Shown: positions 50,281 through 60,212, counted from the first letter of the stretch. The stretch: DNA of 64,000 nucleotides from Haloferax elongans ATCC BAA-1513 (GCF_000336755.1 NZ_AOLK01000012.1:1-64000), one strand, 5' to 3'. Notes: generated from the sequence alone by a model not told the origin. A program made the numbers and translations.

Positions 50281-50933
50281 TGTCCATCCTCCGTGTGCGT
50301 ACGTTCTCCCCACGCTTCGGTCGCTGGACCTTCGCCCGCCGCGATAGCGACGAAGTTGCGAACGATGGCCTTGCCCGCGTCGGTCAGGATGCTCTCGGGA
50401 TGGAACTGGACGCCGACGTGGGGTTTTTCGCGGTGACGGACGCCCATGACGACCGCCCTCTCCCCGGCGTCGTGGCCGTCTTCGTCGCCCACGGTCGTTG
50501 CGGTCACGACCAGTTCGTCTGGGATGTCGTCGTGTTCGACCGCGAGCGAGTGGTAGCGACCGACTTCGATACGATCCGGGAGACCAGCGAAGACGCCTTT
50601 GCCGTCGTGTTCGACCACCGATGGCTTCCCGTGGACGACCTCGGGTGCGTGGCCGACGCGACTCCCGAGTGCGGCACACAGCGATTGATGGCCGAGGCAG
50701 ACGCCGAGGGTCGGATAGTCGAGGTCGCGGAAGACAGGAACGGAGACACCGGCCTCAGCGGGCGTTCCCGGCCCGGGCGAGACCACGATACCGTCGGGGT
50801 CGAGGTCCCGAATGTCGTCCACGGTCAGGTCGTCGTTGCGGTAGACCACCACGTCGTCGGCGAACTCGCCGACGTACTGGACGAGGTTGTAGGCGAACGA
50901 GTCGTAGTTGTCCACGACGAGGATACGCGTCAT
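50277..50933 (-). CDS. pabA: Aminodeoxychorismate/anthranilate synthase glutaminase (PabA)
   Basis: Class I glutamine amidotransferase of 218 residues that feeds ammonia to PabB. Its N-terminus is [19 protein letters not shown], the nucleophile Cys is in GVCLGHQSL, and the His/Glu pair is in GVQFHPESI. TrpG is the sister function. The position between pabB and pabC, with 4-nt overlaps on both sides, supports the p-aminobenzoate role in folate synthesis. Confidence 0.9.
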   Translation of the reverse strand: MTRILVVDNYDSFAYNLVQYVGEFADDVVVYRNDDLTVDDIRDLDPDGIVVSPGPGTPAEAGVSVPVFRDLDYPTLGVCLGHQSLCAALGSRVGHAPEVVHGKPSVVEHDGKGVFAGLPDRIEVGRYHSLAVEHDDIPDELVVTATTVGDEDGHDAGERAVVMGVRHREKPHVGVQFHPESILTDAGKAIVRNFVAIAAGEGPATEAWGERTHTEDGQ

Positions 50934-52456
50934 CGTTCTGCCCCCACGGTCAACTGCGCCTGTTCGCCGAGCGCCTCGTCGATGGCGTTCACGAGCGCCC
51001 GCGCCTTCGCGAGCGTCTCGTCGTACTCGCTGTTCGGGTCCGAATCGTGGACGATGCCCGCGCCGACGCGCAGGTGGTACTCGTCGCAGAAGCGGACGAG
51101 CGTCCGAATGATGATGTTCAACACGGCCCGGTCGTCGAAGCCGATGGCGAACATGCTTCCCGTGTAGGGTCCGCGGCGGGTTGCTTCGAGTTCGTCGATA
51201 ATCTCCATCGTCCGGGGCTTCGGCGCGCCGGTGATGGTGCCACCGGGGAAGACGGCGGCGATGGCATCGGCCAGTGAAGTTCCGTCTCGGCGGCGTCCTT
51301 CGACCAGCGAGACGAGGTGCATGACCTCAGAGTAGCGGTCGACGCGGCGGTATTCGGTCACGTCGACGGTGCCGTACTCCGACACCTTCCCGAGGTCGTT
51401 GCGTTCGAGGTCGACGAGCATTGCGTGCTCGGCGCGCTCTTTCTCGTCGGTCGTGAGGTCTGCTTCGAGTGCTGCGTCCTCCTCTGTGGTTGCTCCACGC
51501 GGGCGCGTCCCGGCGATTGGCTCCGTGACGAGCCGGTCGCCATCGACGCGGAGGAGTAGTTCGGGACTGGCACTCACGAGGTCGACGCCGCGGAGTTCGA
51601 GCAGCCCCGAGTACGGTGCGGGATTCACGCGGCGAAGTGCGGCGTAGGCATCGACCGGATGGACGGCGGCGGGTGCGACGAGTCGCTGTGAGAGGTTCGC
51701 CTGGAAGGTGTCGCCGTCGCGGATGTACTGTTTCGCGGCTCGGACGCGCTCTGCGAACTCCTCGCGCCCACAGGCGCTCTCGAACCGGGCTTCGTCGGCG
51801 ACCACGGCTGGCTCGACTGGAGCGACGTCGCCCTCGACTGCCTCGGTGGCGAATTCCGTCGCCCGTGCGAGTGCGTCGTCGTAGACGCTGTCGAGGTCGG
51901 CGTCGGGGGTGACTTGCGGGCAGCAGGTCACTCGGAGTTCGGTTCGGTCGCTCTCGTTCTCGCCTTCATCTTCATCGCCTCCACGCCGCGGTTCCTGCCA
52001 CGCAGCCACGAGGTCGTACAGTCCGAGTTGTAGGTGCGGGAGGTGGCGGTCGTCTTCGGTGTCGTCCGGGAGCGATTCGAGTTCGCGAGCCACGTCGTAC
52101 GAGAGCCAGCCGAACAGGCCGCAGGGGTACGGCACGTCGCAGTCGCCGCGAACGAGCGACTCCGACTCGACGAGTCCTTCCAGTGCGGCGAGTGTCGGCG
52201 ACTCGCCGGTTTCTGTGACGGCATCGGGGCTGACTGTGAGGCGTTCGACGGGGGAAACGCCGAAATACCCCCAGCCGGATTGGCCGCCGGTCGTCTCGTA
52301 GAAGAAGCCACCAGAACTGCGTCGCGTGCGCCGATAGGCGTCGAACGGGTCGTCGACGGTGACCCTGACTTCGACGGGGACGCGACTCCCGGCGGGAGCG
52401 CCTTCGGCAGTCGCGAGAAAGTCGTCGCGCTCGGTGACGACGGTCGGTGCGGTCAT
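50930..52456 (-). CDS. pabB: Aminodeoxychorismate synthase component I (PabB)
   Basis: Chorismate-binding enzyme of 508 residues that aminates chorismate at C4. The C-terminal domain shows [56 protein letters not shown] and [17 protein letters not shown], shared with anthranilate synthase. The N-terminal domain is divergent and acidic. Start is ATG 52456. First gene of the pabB-pabA-pabC unit. The operon context, with a PabC-type lyase, is the reason for PabB over TrpE. Upstream, on the same strand, is the acidic HhH gene. Confidence 0.9.
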   Translation of the reverse strand: MTAPTVVTERDDFLATAEGAPAGSRVPVEVRVTVDDPFDAYRRTRRSSGGFFYETTGGQSGWGYFGVSPVERLTVSPDAVTETGESPTLAALEGLVESESLVRGDCDVPYPCGLFGWLSYDVARELESLPDDTEDDRHLPHLQLGLYDLVAAWQEPRRGGDEDEGENESDRTELRVTCCPQVTPDADLDSVYDDALARATEFATEAVEGDVAPVEPAVVADEARFESACGREEFAERVRAAKQYIRDGDTFQANLSQRLVAPAAVHPVDAYAALRRVNPAPYSGLLELRGVDLVSASPELLLRVDGDRLVTEPIAGTRPRGATTEEDAALEADLTTDEKERAEHAMLVDLERNDLGKVSEYGTVDVTEYRRVDRYSEVMHLVSLVEGRRRDGTSLADAIAAVFPGGTITGAPKPRTMEIIDELEATRRGPYTGSMFAIGFDDRAVLNIIIRTLVRFCDEYHLRVGAGIVHDSDPNSEYDETLAKARALVNAIDEALGEQAQLTVGAER

Positions 52457-52515
52457 TACTCGCACCAGTTCGTGCGTCGGGTAAACGGTTTCGTGACGTG
52501 TCAGGCGGTGCCGGG

Positions 52516-53232
52516 CTACTCGTTCGCGCGGTCAATCCAGCGCTGGACGCGCTTGGGCGACACGTCGATTTCGTCTCCGACGTCGTCAGCGTCCGCGACG
52601 GCGAGGTCAGAAACGGTCTCGATGCCGATATCGGAGAGCCGACCCGCGTAGGCCGGACCGATGCCGCGAACCGTCTCGACGGCTGGTGAGTCTTCGGACT
52701 CGTCCGCGGCGTCGGTGGTGTCTTCGGTCGCTTCGGACTCGGTCTCTTCTTCGACCGTCTCTGAGTCTGCTTCCTCTTCGGCTGTGTCGGATTCCTCTTC
52801 GTCTGCGTCAGGTTCGTCTTCGCCTTCGTCTACGTCGGACTCGACTTCTTCCTCGGCTGTGTCAGACTCGGCTTCCTCTTCGACCGCTGGCTCTGGTTCG
52901 GTTTCGTCTTCCAGCTCAGTTTCGTCTTCCGTCTCCGATTCAGATTCCGCCTCTGCGTCGGACTCTGGCTCCGCTTCTTCGATGACTTCGTCTGCTTCAG
53001 CGGCTGTCCCCTCCGTCTCAGTCTCTTCGTCTTCCTCAGCGTCGGCTGACGCCTCTTCGACTGGTTCCTTCACCGCGGCTTCCGCCTCGATATCCGGTTC
53101 GGCGCGTTCCGTTCGCGTATCTCGTTCGACTGTCACTGTCGCGTCGGTGTCACGGCCGTTTTTCGACGCGGACGACGAGTCGCCACCGAGCAGCGATTTC
53201 AGAAAGGACGAGATACTCTCGAGCAAACCCAT
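52516..53232 (-). CDS. Acidic low-complexity protein with C-terminal HhH domain
   Basis: A 238-residue protein. Residues 1-20 form an amphipathic helix ([17 protein letters not shown]). Residues ~45-180 are an almost uninterrupted run of Glu, Asp, Ser, Thr and Ala (disordered, strongly negative). The last ~55 residues are a helix-hairpin-helix fold ([35 protein letters not shown]). HhH domains bind DNA or other proteins; the polyanionic arm could mimic nucleic acid. Haloarchaea contain several such proteins of unknown role. It lies between pabB and aroE, all on the minus strand. Confidence 0.8.
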   Translation of the reverse strand: MGLLESISSFLKSLLGGDSSSASKNGRDTDATVTVERDTRTERAEPDIEAEAAVKEPVEEASADAEEDEETETEGTAAEADEVIEEAEPESDAEAESESETEDETELEDETEPEPAVEEEAESDTAEEEVESDVDEGEDEPDADEEESDTAEEEADSETVEEETESEATEDTTDAADESEDSPAVETVRGIGPAYAGRLSDIGIETVSDLAVADADDVGDEIDVSPKRVQRWIDRANE

Positions 53233-53279
53233 ATTAGTTCTCTGTATGCGGTGCCGTTATTTAAAAACCTGCGGCAGCG

Positions 53280-54119
53280 TCATGCGGTGAGACGGTCGCG
53301 GAGTGCGGCGTTCATCACTTCGACGGGAGCGTCGCGGCCGGTCCACAGTTCGAACGCCTCGACTCCCTGCAAGAGTAACATCCACGCGCCGTCGATAGTG
53401 ACTGCCCCAGCGTCGGCGGCCTCCCGGAGGAGACGCGTCTCGATAGGTGTATAGACCGCGTCGAGAACCGCGAGGTCACCGTGGAGGTATTCCGCCGGCA
53501 CGGGTGTCTCGTCGGGTGCTTCCATCCCGACACTCGTGGCGTTGACGAGAACGGTCGCGTCGCGGATGCGGTCGAGGCTGTCGAGACCCCCGCCGGTCGC
53601 ACCGGGGACGTCGTTTGCGAGGTCGACTGCTTTCGCTGCGGTTCGGTTGGCGACGTGGACCGACGAACCGGCGTCTGCGAGGGCGAACGCAGCGGCGCGA
53701 CCAGCACCTCCCGCACCGACGACGACAGCGTTCGACCCGTCGAGGTCGATGTCGTGACGCTCGAAAGCGCGCGTGACGCCCGCGGCGTCCGTGTTGTATC
53801 CTTTCGGTGTGTTATCCGTCGATGTGCTACCGTCACCTGATGCGCTGTCGCCGAAGGCGATGGTGTTGACCGCGCCGATACGGTCGGCGAGTGGGTCGGG
53901 GTCGACCAGTTCGAGAACGTCCTGTTTGAACGGAATCGTGACGTTGAGTCCGTCGATTCCGAGTGCGTCGGCACCGGCGATGGCGTCGGCGAGCGCCGAC
54001 GGTTCGGGCTCGAACGTGACGTATCGCGCATCCAGCCCCAGCGTCTCGTAGGCCGCTTCGTGCATCGGCGGTGAGAGTGAGTGGCCGACGGGATTCCCGA
54101 CCAGACCGTAGACGTGCAT
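53280..54119 (-). CDS. aroE: Shikimate dehydrogenase
   Basis: NADP-dependent reduction of dehydroshikimate to shikimate on the way to chorismate, the substrate of PabB next door. In this 279-residue protein the N-terminal domain has [18 protein letters not shown] and [15 protein letters not shown] with the catalytic Lys; the Rossmann domain has [20 protein letters not shown]. The C-terminus has [18 protein letters not shown]. Start is ATG 54119; the in-frame extension further upstream is not family-like. Same strand as the HhH gene, with 47 nt between. Confidence 0.94.
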   Translation of the reverse strand: MHVYGLVGNPVGHSLSPPMHEAAYETLGLDARYVTFEPEPSALADAIAGADALGIDGLNVTIPFKQDVLELVDPDPLADRIGAVNTIAFGDSASGDGSTSTDNTPKGYNTDAAGVTRAFERHDIDLDGSNAVVVGAGGAGRAAAFALADAGSSVHVANRTAAKAVDLANDVPGATGGGLDSLDRIRDATVLVNATSVGMEAPDETPVPAEYLHGDLAVLDAVYTPIETRLLREAADAGAVTIDGAWMLLLQGVEAFELWTGRDAPVEVMNAALRDRLTA

Positions 54120-54323
54120 ACCGAGGTGGTGTTTGGCAGACGGTTTAACTCGCCCGCCTGCGTCGGATTCCGCCGGGACTCGGCTGTTGTTCGGTGCAGC
54201 TATCAACCGGGTTGGAGCGTCGAAGCGGCTGCGCAAAATGATGGTTATTTTTAATGTGGTACATAGTGACGCTCGCCTCCTGTACCGGCGTGTTTTTGGT
54301 CTCCCGTTGGTCTACTCCCGCCT

Positions 54324-55295
54324 ATGTCGGCACTCGCAAGCTTACTTTCCTTCGATACCGCTGTCCTCGTGGCCGGTATCGTCGCACTCTACCTCGGGGC
54401 AGAGGCCCTCGTCGAGGGTGCGTCCCGGCTCGCTATCGGCCTCGGTCTTCGGGCGGCTATCGTCGGCGTGACCATCGTCGCGTTCGCGACGACGACGCCA
54501 GAACTGTTCGTCGCCGTATTGAGCGGCCTCGGCTACAGCGCTGACCTCGGACTCGGCGCTATCGTCGGCTCGAACATCGCCAACATCGGCCTCGTCTTGG
54601 GAATCTCGGCGCTCATTCAACCGATGGGCGTCTCGACGACGACGCTCCGGCGACACGTTCCGTTCATGATTGCGGCGGCGCTCGCGCTCGTCTTGCTCGG
54701 CATGGACGGACGGCTCGGCCCGCTCGACGGTGGGATTCTCCTCATCATTCTCGTCGCGTTCACTGGCTATCTCGTCTACCGGGCGCAGGCTGCCAAAGCA
54801 GACGCCATCGCAACCGAGGAGATCGACATCGAAGACGAAGACGAGGTGTCGGCGACGTTCAAAGACGTGCTCTATCTCGGCCTCGGCCTACTCCTTCTGT
54901 TCGTCGGGTCGAACTGGCTCATCCAGGGTGGGAAAGGACTGCTCGAAGCCTACGGCTTCAGTACGCGCTTTATCGGACTGACGATCCTCGCGTTCGGGAC
55001 GTCGTTGCCGGAACTCGCTGCCTCTGTGGTCAGTGCCGTCCGCGGCGAAGCCGAGTTCAGTATCGGGAACGTCGTCGGCTCGAACATCTACAACGTCGTC
55101 GCCGTCCTCGGTATCCTCGCAATCATGGTCCCCGTGTCGGTCCCTGAGAGTACCATCACTCTCGACTTCCCTGCGCTCCTCGTGTTCACGTTCGGTGTCA
55201 TCGCGATGATGCTCCGCAACCGCGACGTGTCTCGACTCGATGGTGGTATCCTCGTCGTCGGCTATCTCGTCTTCTTCTGGCTCATCCTCCCGTAA
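54324..55295 (+). CDS. Calcium/sodium antiporter (CaCA family)
   Basis: A 323-residue exchanger with ten helices in two inverted repeats, each with an alpha signature: AFATTTPELFVAVLSGLG with GSNIANIGLV in the first half, and AFGTSLPELAASVVSAVRG with GNVVGSNIYNVVAV in the second. These resemble the archaeal NCX/YrbG group that exports Ca2+ with Na+ entry. An acidic cytoplasmic loop (EEIDIEDEDEVSA) separates the halves. The first alpha motif has ATTTPEL where GTSLPEL is usual. Divergent from aroE, with a 204-nt gap containing TTATTTTTAA at 54245-54254. Confidence 0.9.
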   Translation: MSALASLLSFDTAVLVAGIVALYLGAEALVEGASRLAIGLGLRAAIVGVTIVAFATTTPELFVAVLSGLGYSADLGLGAIVGSNIANIGLVLGISALIQPMGVSTTTLRRHVPFMIAAALALVLLGMDGRLGPLDGGILLIILVAFTGYLVYRAQAAKADAIATEEIDIEDEDEVSATFKDVLYLGLGLLLLFVGSNWLIQGGKGLLEAYGFSTRFIGLTILAFGTSLPELAASVVSAVRGEAEFSIGNVVGSNIYNVVAVLGILAIMVPVSVPESTITLDFPALLVFTFGVIAMMLRNRDVSRLDGGILVVGYLVFFWLILP

Positions 55296-55394
55296 TTCGG
55301 CTGTCTTCGGCGCGGTGTTTCTCACGCCCATTCGCCTGCTCTCATCCTCGCCGTTTCCGACGCGCTTTTCGCTGGTCTCGGCGACCCTCGAAAC

Positions 55395-56714
55395 GTGATT
55401 GGAATCGTCGTCAGCCGCGCCGACAGCGCATCGGTTCACATCGGCGAGCACTTGCGAGACCTCGTGGAGTGGGAGGAAGTGACGGACGACACGCGTCCAG
55501 ACGGAGCGGGCGGTGGCCGATACTACCGCCGTGCTGGCTTCGAACTCCGCGAGTTCGACGACCTGCATATCTACCTCGACGACCCCGCCGAGGCGTTTTC
55601 TGAAACGCCCGACTTCGTTGCTGTCGTCTCGCGGCACTCTGGTGAGACCGGACCGCTTCTCACCGCACACTTCACCGGGAACTTCGGCCCTGCCGACTAC
55701 GGCGGTGAACCCGGGCGATTCGCCCGAGCCTGCCCGAACGCCCAGCGAGCCGTCGTTTCGGCCCTGCGTGACCACGCGCCTGACGGCTACGAGGTCGGCA
55801 TCGAGGCGACTCACCACGGGCCGACAGAGATGGATGTGCCCTCGATGTTCGTCGAACTCGGCAGTGGCGAAGCTGAGTGGAAGGACTCCGAGGGCGCGCG
55901 CGCCGTCGCGGCGGCCGTTCTCGACATCGACGGTGTCGACCCCGACTCCGACCGCCAACTCGTCGGGTTCGGCGGCGGCCACTACGCACCCCGGTTCGAG
56001 CGTATCCTCCGCGAGACAGACTGGTCGGTCGGCCACATCGCCGCCGACTGGCAACTGAAGGCGATGGGCGACCCCGACGAGAACCGAGACGTGCTTCGCC
56101 GCGCGTTCGACGCCTCGGCCGCAGACGTCGCACTCGTCGATGGCGACCGCGAGAACCTCGCCGACGTACTGGACGACGAAGGCTACCGCGTCGTCTCCGA
56201 GACGTGGGTTCGAGAGACGGCTGGCGTGCCACTCGAACGCGTCCACGACCTCGAATCGACGCTCGTCCGCATCGAAGACGGTCTTCGGTTCGGATCCGAC
56301 ATCGACGCTGCCGACTACGACGTCATCTCGCTCCCCGACCCGCTGTTAGCCGAAGCTCAAGGCATCGACATCGACGCTGCGCTCGATGCTGTCGCAGAGA
56401 CGACAGTCGCCTACCAGACCGTCGAAAGTGGGACGCGCGCGAGAGGTCGCGCCGCAGTCGCGGGCGACAGCTACGACGAACTCGTCGCGCGACTCTGCGA
56501 AATTCTGCGCGCGAAGTACGACTCGGTCGAGCGAGACGACGGCCGCGTCGTCGCCTCGATGACCGCGTTCGACCCTGAGGCGGCCAAAAGGCGCGGGGTG
56601 CCCGAAGGACCGGCATTCGGAAAGCTCTCGGCAGGACAGGAAATCGAGGTCGATGACGAGGTTATCTCGCCCGCGGAGGTTTCGAAGGAACGAATCGTCG
56701 ATTTCTCGGTTTGA
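55395..56714 (+). CDS. dtdA: D-aminoacyl-tRNA deacylase (DTD2 type)
   Basis: Archaeal/plant proofreading enzyme that hydrolyses D-aminoacyl-tRNA, related to plant GEK1. The 439-residue protein has the family core VVSRHSGETGPLLTAHFTGNFG, VGIEATHHGPTEMDVPSMFVELG and VGFGGGHYAPRFERI, with the metal-binding His residues. The C-terminal ~170 residues are an extension seen in haloarchaea. It begins with GTG at 55395 (MIGIVVSRADSAS). It lies upstream of ftsZ1 in the same direction, with 140 nt between. Confidence 0.92.
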   Translation: MIGIVVSRADSASVHIGEHLRDLVEWEEVTDDTRPDGAGGGRYYRRAGFELREFDDLHIYLDDPAEAFSETPDFVAVVSRHSGETGPLLTAHFTGNFGPADYGGEPGRFARACPNAQRAVVSALRDHAPDGYEVGIEATHHGPTEMDVPSMFVELGSGEAEWKDSEGARAVAAAVLDIDGVDPDSDRQLVGFGGGHYAPRFERILRETDWSVGHIAADWQLKAMGDPDENRDVLRRAFDASAADVALVDGDRENLADVLDDEGYRVVSETWVRETAGVPLERVHDLESTLVRIEDGLRFGSDIDAADYDVISLPDPLLAEAQGIDIDAALDAVAETTVAYQTVESGTRARGRAAVAGDSYDELVARLCEILRAKYDSVERDDGRVVASMTAFDPEAAKRRGVPEGPAFGKLSAGQEIEVDDEVISPAEVSKERIVDFSV

Positions 56715-56726
56715 TGCAATTTCTGC

Positions 56727-56746
56727 CCATAATCTATCCATAATCT
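56727..56746 (+). repeat. Direct repeat upstream of ftsZ1
   Basis: CCATAATCT occurs at 56727-56735 and 56738-56746, 11 bp apart (one helical turn), in the dtdA-ftsZ1 gap about 110-130 nt before the ftsZ1 ATG. It is a candidate regulator site. Confidence 0.45.
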
Positions 56747-56854
56747 TGTACAACTGGGGCGTTAACCTCCCAACCCACCGCCATGTCGTCGGACAGATGT
56801 CTGACGAAAGGGAGAAAGATAATTAGTGGTCCTCCGTAAACCGTCTCCACAAAT

Positions 56855-58045
56855 ATGGACTCTATCGTCGACGACGCAATCGATGAGGCCGAGGACATGG
56901 GGGAGGGGACGCCTGAAGTCGGCGACCCGACGGAGATTAACCGCTCTGGAACCATGACCGACGACGAACTGAAAGCTGTCCTGAAAGACCTCCAGACCAA
57001 TATCACGGTCGTCGGGTGCGGTGGTGCGGGTGGCAACACCGTCAACCGAATGCACGAAGAGGGCATCAAGGGCGCAAAGCTCGTCGCGGCTAACACAGAC
57101 GTACAGCACCTCGTGGAAATCAACGCGGACACGAAGATTCTCATGGGCGAACAGAAGACGCAGGGCCGCGGTGCCGGGTCGCTTCCGCAGGTCGGCGAAG
57201 AGGCCGCACTCGAATCCCAAGAGGAGATTTACGACGCCATCGAGGGGTCGGACATGGTGTTCGTCACGGCTGGTCTCGGCGGTGGGACCGGAACTGGTTC
57301 TGCACCTGTCGTCGCCAAGGCCGCGCGCGAATCCGGCGCACTCACCATCGCCATCGTCACCACGCCGTTTACGGCCGAGGGCGAGGTTCGGCGGACGAAC
57401 GCCGAAGCGGGGCTCGAACGCCTCCGCGACGTCTCCGACACGGTCATCGTCGTTCCGAACGACCGCCTGCTCGACGCCGTCGGGAAGCTTCCCGTTCGGC
57501 AGGCGTTCAAGGTCTCTGACGAAGTGCTCATGCGCTCGGTCAAGGGCATCACCGAACTCATCACCAAGCCCGGCTTGGTCAACCTCGACTTCGCCGACGT
57601 GAAGACCGTCATGGAACGTGGTGGCGTCGCCATGATTGGTCTCGGCGAGTCCGACTCCGAGTCCAAGGCCCAAGAGTCCGTCAAGTCTGCCCTCCGTTCG
57701 CCCCTCCTCGACGTGGACATCTCCGGCGCGAACTCCGCGCTCGTCAACGTCACCGGTGGCTCCGACATGAGCATCGAAGAGGCAGAGGGCGTCGTCGAGG
57801 AGATTTACGACCGCATCGACCCCGACGCACGCATCATCTGGGGGACGTCGGTCGACGACGAACTCGAAGGCATGATGCGAACCATGATTGTCGTCACGGG
57901 TGTCGAGTCGCCCCAGATTTACGGCGGTCGTGGTGAGGACCAACAGCAGCAACAGCAGCAACAGCAGCCTCAGCAACAACAGCAAGTACCGCAGGAACAG
58001 GTACAGCAGGGCGGCCGCCTCGAAGATATCGACTACGTCGAGTAA
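56855..58045 (+). CDS. ftsZ1: Cell division protein FtsZ1
   Basis: Tubulin-like GTPase that assembles at midcell; FtsZ1 is the early-arriving paralogue that scaffolds division in haloarchaea. The 396-residue protein has [15 protein letters not shown] near residues 52-66, the GTP-binding loop GGGTGTG at 142-148, and [11 protein letters not shown] as the T7 loop. The first ~45 residues are an acidic extension, and the C-terminus is a poly-Gln run (CAG/CAA repeats, 57941-57985) before [11 protein letters not shown]. Its partner ftsZ2 is not in the window. A TATA-like GATAATTAG lies about 33 nt upstream. Confidence 0.96.
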   Translation: MDSIVDDAIDEAEDMGEGTPEVGDPTEINRSGTMTDDELKAVLKDLQTNITVVGCGGAGGNTVNRMHEEGIKGAKLVAANTDVQHLVEINADTKILMGEQKTQGRGAGSLPQVGEEAALESQEEIYDAIEGSDMVFVTAGLGGGTGTGSAPVVAKAARESGALTIAIVTTPFTAEGEVRRTNAEAGLERLRDVSDTVIVVPNDRLLDAVGKLPVRQAFKVSDEVLMRSVKGITELITKPGLVNLDFADVKTVMERGGVAMIGLGESDSESKAQESVKSALRSPLLDVDISGANSALVNVTGGSDMSIEEAEGVVEEIYDRIDPDARIIWGTSVDDELEGMMRTMIVVTGVESPQIYGGRGEDQQQQQQQQQPQQQQQVPQEQVQQGGRLEDIDYVE

Positions 58046-58120
58046 TCGAGGTCGCACGCTGTCGATAGGGTCCGTTTGGGTCCCCGCCCGCTCTTGCCCT
58101 GTCATCCCCGCGCCGTGAGT

Positions 58121-58230
58121 CGCATCGCTGTGACTCGCGCGTCACCGTCTCCATTATTCGTGCCGTCGCATGCCGTCACTTGCGCTACCGCATGGTTACT
58201 CGCGTGCCGCATGCTGTTACTCGCGCCGCC
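58121..58230 (+). repeat. Cluster of four imperfect ~20-bp repeats between ftsZ1 and secE
   Basis: Units starting CGCATCGCTGTGACTCGCGC (58121), CGCATGCCGTCACTTGCGC (58167), CGCATGGTTACTCGCGTG (58189) and CGCATGCTGTTACTCGCGCC (58208) share CGCATG followed by ACTCGCG, with spacings of 46, 22 and 19. The 255-nt gap 58046-58300 contains no gene. Confidence 0.6.
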
Positions 58231-58300
58231 GCAGACGCGCGCGTACTCTCGTCGTGGCATCAATAGATAGAAAAAGGGCGACCCCCTATGCCTCGACAAC

Positions 58301-58474
58301 ATGGACGTCAAGTACGACCTGACCAGCTACATTCGCGTGCTGAAGCTCGCGAGCACCCCGTCCTGGCAGGAGTTCTCTCAAATCGCCAAGATTGCCGGCG
58401 CCGGTATCTTCCTCATCGGCCTCGTCGGCTTCATCATCTTCGCGGTCATGAGCTTCCTCCCCGGGGGAATCTGA
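58301..58474 (+). CDS. secE: Preprotein translocase subunit SecE
   Basis: The clamp subunit of the SecYE-beta channel. In this 57-residue protein the basic/amphipathic N-terminus [20 protein letters not shown], with [12 protein letters not shown], precedes one transmembrane helix (about 32-52). It is one base away from spt5, the universal archaeal secE-spt5 pair (the bacterial secE-nusG counterpart). AATAGATAG about 32 nt upstream may be the TATA box. Confidence 0.95.
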   Translation: MDVKYDLTSYIRVLKLASTPSWQEFSQIAKIAGAGIFLIGLVGFIIFAVMSFLPGGI

Positions 58475-58475
58475 G

Positions 58476-58928
58476 ATGCCAATCTTCGCCGTAAAGACGA
58501 CCGCTCGCCAAGAGCGAACGGTCGCGGACATGATTGCGACGAAGGACTTCGCGGAGATACACGCCGTGTTGGCCCCTGACTCGCTCACGAGCTACGTGAT
58601 GGTCGAAGCCGACGACGACGGCATCCTCTCTCGCGTCCTCGACGAGATTCCGCACGCTCGCGGACTGGTCGAAAGCGGCGGGATGGTCGGTACCTCCAGC
58701 ATGGCCGAAGTCGAGCACTTCCTCTCGCCGACGCCGGACGTCGAAGGGATCGCCGAGGGTGACATCGTCGAACTCATCGCCGGACCGTTCAAAGGCGAGA
58801 AGGCGCGTGTCCAGCGCATCGACGAGACGAAAGACCAGGTTACTGTCGAACTCTACGAGGCGACGGTTCCGATTCCGGTCACGGTTCGCGGGGACCAGAT
58901 TCGCGTCCTCGACTCCGAAGAGCGGTAA
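58476..58928 (+). CDS. spt5: Transcription elongation factor Spt5
   Basis: NusG/Spt5 homologue of 150 residues that closes the RNA polymerase clamp and aids elongation with Spt4. The NGN domain ([38 protein letters not shown]) is followed by a KOW domain ([23 protein letters not shown]). It starts one base after the secE stop, so the two are co-translated. Ribosomal protein genes that often follow in archaea are absent here; the next gene is convergent. Confidence 0.95.
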   Translation: MPIFAVKTTARQERTVADMIATKDFAEIHAVLAPDSLTSYVMVEADDDGILSRVLDEIPHARGLVESGGMVGTSSMAEVEHFLSPTPDVEGIAEGDIVELIAGPFKGEKARVQRIDETKDQVTVELYEATVPIPVTVRGDQIRVLDSEER

Positions 58929-59019
58929 GACCGCGCCTGCGATATCTCTCTTCTCTCTTTGTGCTTTCCCCACCAGCGGCGCGTCTCGCTGTCTCGACGT
59001 TGAACAGGTACTATCTTGC

Positions 59020-59322
59020 TCAGAGCGCGCCCTGCTCGCGGAGCGTTTGGACGACGCTGTTGAGGTCTGCTTCTTCCTCGACGTCCGATTTTATCTCCTC
59101 TCGAACGCGGACCGCAGAGGAGTCTGCGTCGTAGGCGCGGACGAACTCGGCGCGGGTGTGTTCGTCGAACGCGTGACGGATGGCGAAGTAGCCGTCCGGG
59201 ACAATCGTTCCGCATACCTTGCACTCGTGGCGTGTGTGTTCCGTCGTCTGGTGGATGATGGCACCTTCGACGTCTTCGAATCGCGCATCGCACCCCTCGA
59301 TACCGCATTTCCACCGGGACAT
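59020..59322 (-). CDS. Zinc-finger protein with C2H2-like sites
   Basis: A 100-residue protein. The first part, MSRWKCGIEGCDARFEDVEGAIIHQTTEHTRH, has Cys-x4-Cys...His-x4-His, a C2H2 finger as in eukaryotic factors. A second possible finger follows (CKVCG...HAFDEH). The C-terminal 35 residues are a charged helix. The start is ATG 59322; a further in-frame ATG at 59349 is less consistent. Haloarchaea have many uncharacterised proteins of this type. Function unknown; nucleic-acid binding is plausible. Convergent with spt5, divergent from the PHP gene. Confidence 0.78.
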   Translation of the reverse strand: MSRWKCGIEGCDARFEDVEGAIIHQTTEHTRHECKVCGTIVPDGYFAIRHAFDEHTRAEFVRAYDADSSAVRVREEIKSDVEEEADLNSVVQTLREQGAL

Positions 59323-59420
59323 GTGCGACCCGACGGCCGTGGGGGACAAAATCGTTTCTTCGGGGAGCCGACGTTAGCGAAATAGCAACCACTAACTGTC
59401 GCCTGTTCAGAGATTCTCGC

Positions 59421-60185
59421 GTGACCGCGAGTACGACGACTCGGGTAGACATGCACGTGAAGATTCTTGACGAGCGAGTCGTCTCGCGTGCGAAAGCCCG
59501 CGGTATCGACGTGTTGGTTTACGCCCCGCACTTCGTCCGTCTCCCCGACATTCGCGCCCGTGCAGCCCGGTTTTCTGACGACGACCTCCTCGTCGTCCCC
59601 GGCCGTGAGGTGTTCACTGGCTCGTGGCGCGACCGCAAACACGTACTCGCAGTCGGCCTCTCCGAACCGGTCCCCGACTTCCTGACCCTCGACGGCACGA
59701 TGGCCGAGTTCGACCGACAGGGTGCTGCCGTTCTCATCCCCCACCCTGAACTGCTCAACGTGAGCCTGAGTTTGTCCGACATCGAGCAGTACCGCGACGA
59801 TATCCACGGCGTCGAGACGTACAACGCGAAGGCATTCTCGCGACAGAACCAACGAGGACGCGAAATCGCGGCCGAGACGGGACTCCCCGGATTCGCTTCG
59901 TCATATGCCCACGTCCGCTGGACGCTCGGCGAGGCGTGGACCGAGTTCGACCGGGCTATCGACTCGGAAGCCGACCTCGTCGAAGCACTTCGCGAGGGAG
60001 TCGAGCGCCGGGCGATGCGCCGCTCCGGTCTCTCGCACACTATTCGCGGTGCAGCCGAGTTCGCTCACCTCGGCTACGAGAACTCGTGGGGGAAACTCGA
60101 CCGACTTCTGCTGTCCGGGATGGAACCCACACACCCGCGACACATCGCGTACGACGGCCGGTTCGACGACGTGAGCGTCTATTAA
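59421..60185 (+). CDS. PHP-domain protein
   Basis: A 254-residue metal-dependent phosphoesterase-type protein. It reads VDMHVKILDERVVSRAKARGIDVLVYAPHFVRLPDI, then DLLVVPGREVFTG, AAVLIPHPELLN, and HGVETYNAKAFSRQNQ, with SSYAHVRWTLGEAW near residue 155. These supply the His, Asp and Glu ligands of a PHP active site. It begins with GTG at 59421. Related archaeal PHP proteins act on nucleotides or histidinol phosphate, and the substrate here is unknown. Convergent with the DUF457-like gene. Confidence 0.85.
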   Translation: MTASTTTRVDMHVKILDERVVSRAKARGIDVLVYAPHFVRLPDIRARAARFSDDDLLVVPGREVFTGSWRDRKHVLAVGLSEPVPDFLTLDGTMAEFDRQGAAVLIPHPELLNVSLSLSDIEQYRDDIHGVETYNAKAFSRQNQRGREIAAETGLPGFASSYAHVRWTLGEAWTEFDRAIDSEADLVEALREGVERRAMRRSGLSHTIRGAAEFAHLGYENSWGKLDRLLLSGMEPTHPRHIAYDGRFDDVSVY

Positions 60186-60212
60186 GAGAACTGCCCGATG
60201 TCTGTGCCTGCG

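Noticed and set aside
57941-57985. CAG/CAA run in ftsZ1 as a frameshift-prone microsatellite or assembly error
   Set aside because: The run is mixed CAG/CAA with interruptions, the frame continues cleanly to the normal FtsZ1 C-terminus, and Gln-rich linkers are common there.
58121-58230. CRISPR array at the ftsZ1-secE gap
   Set aside because: Units are imperfect, 18-22 bp, with spacings of 46, 22 and 19 that leave almost no spacer sequence, and there are no cas genes.
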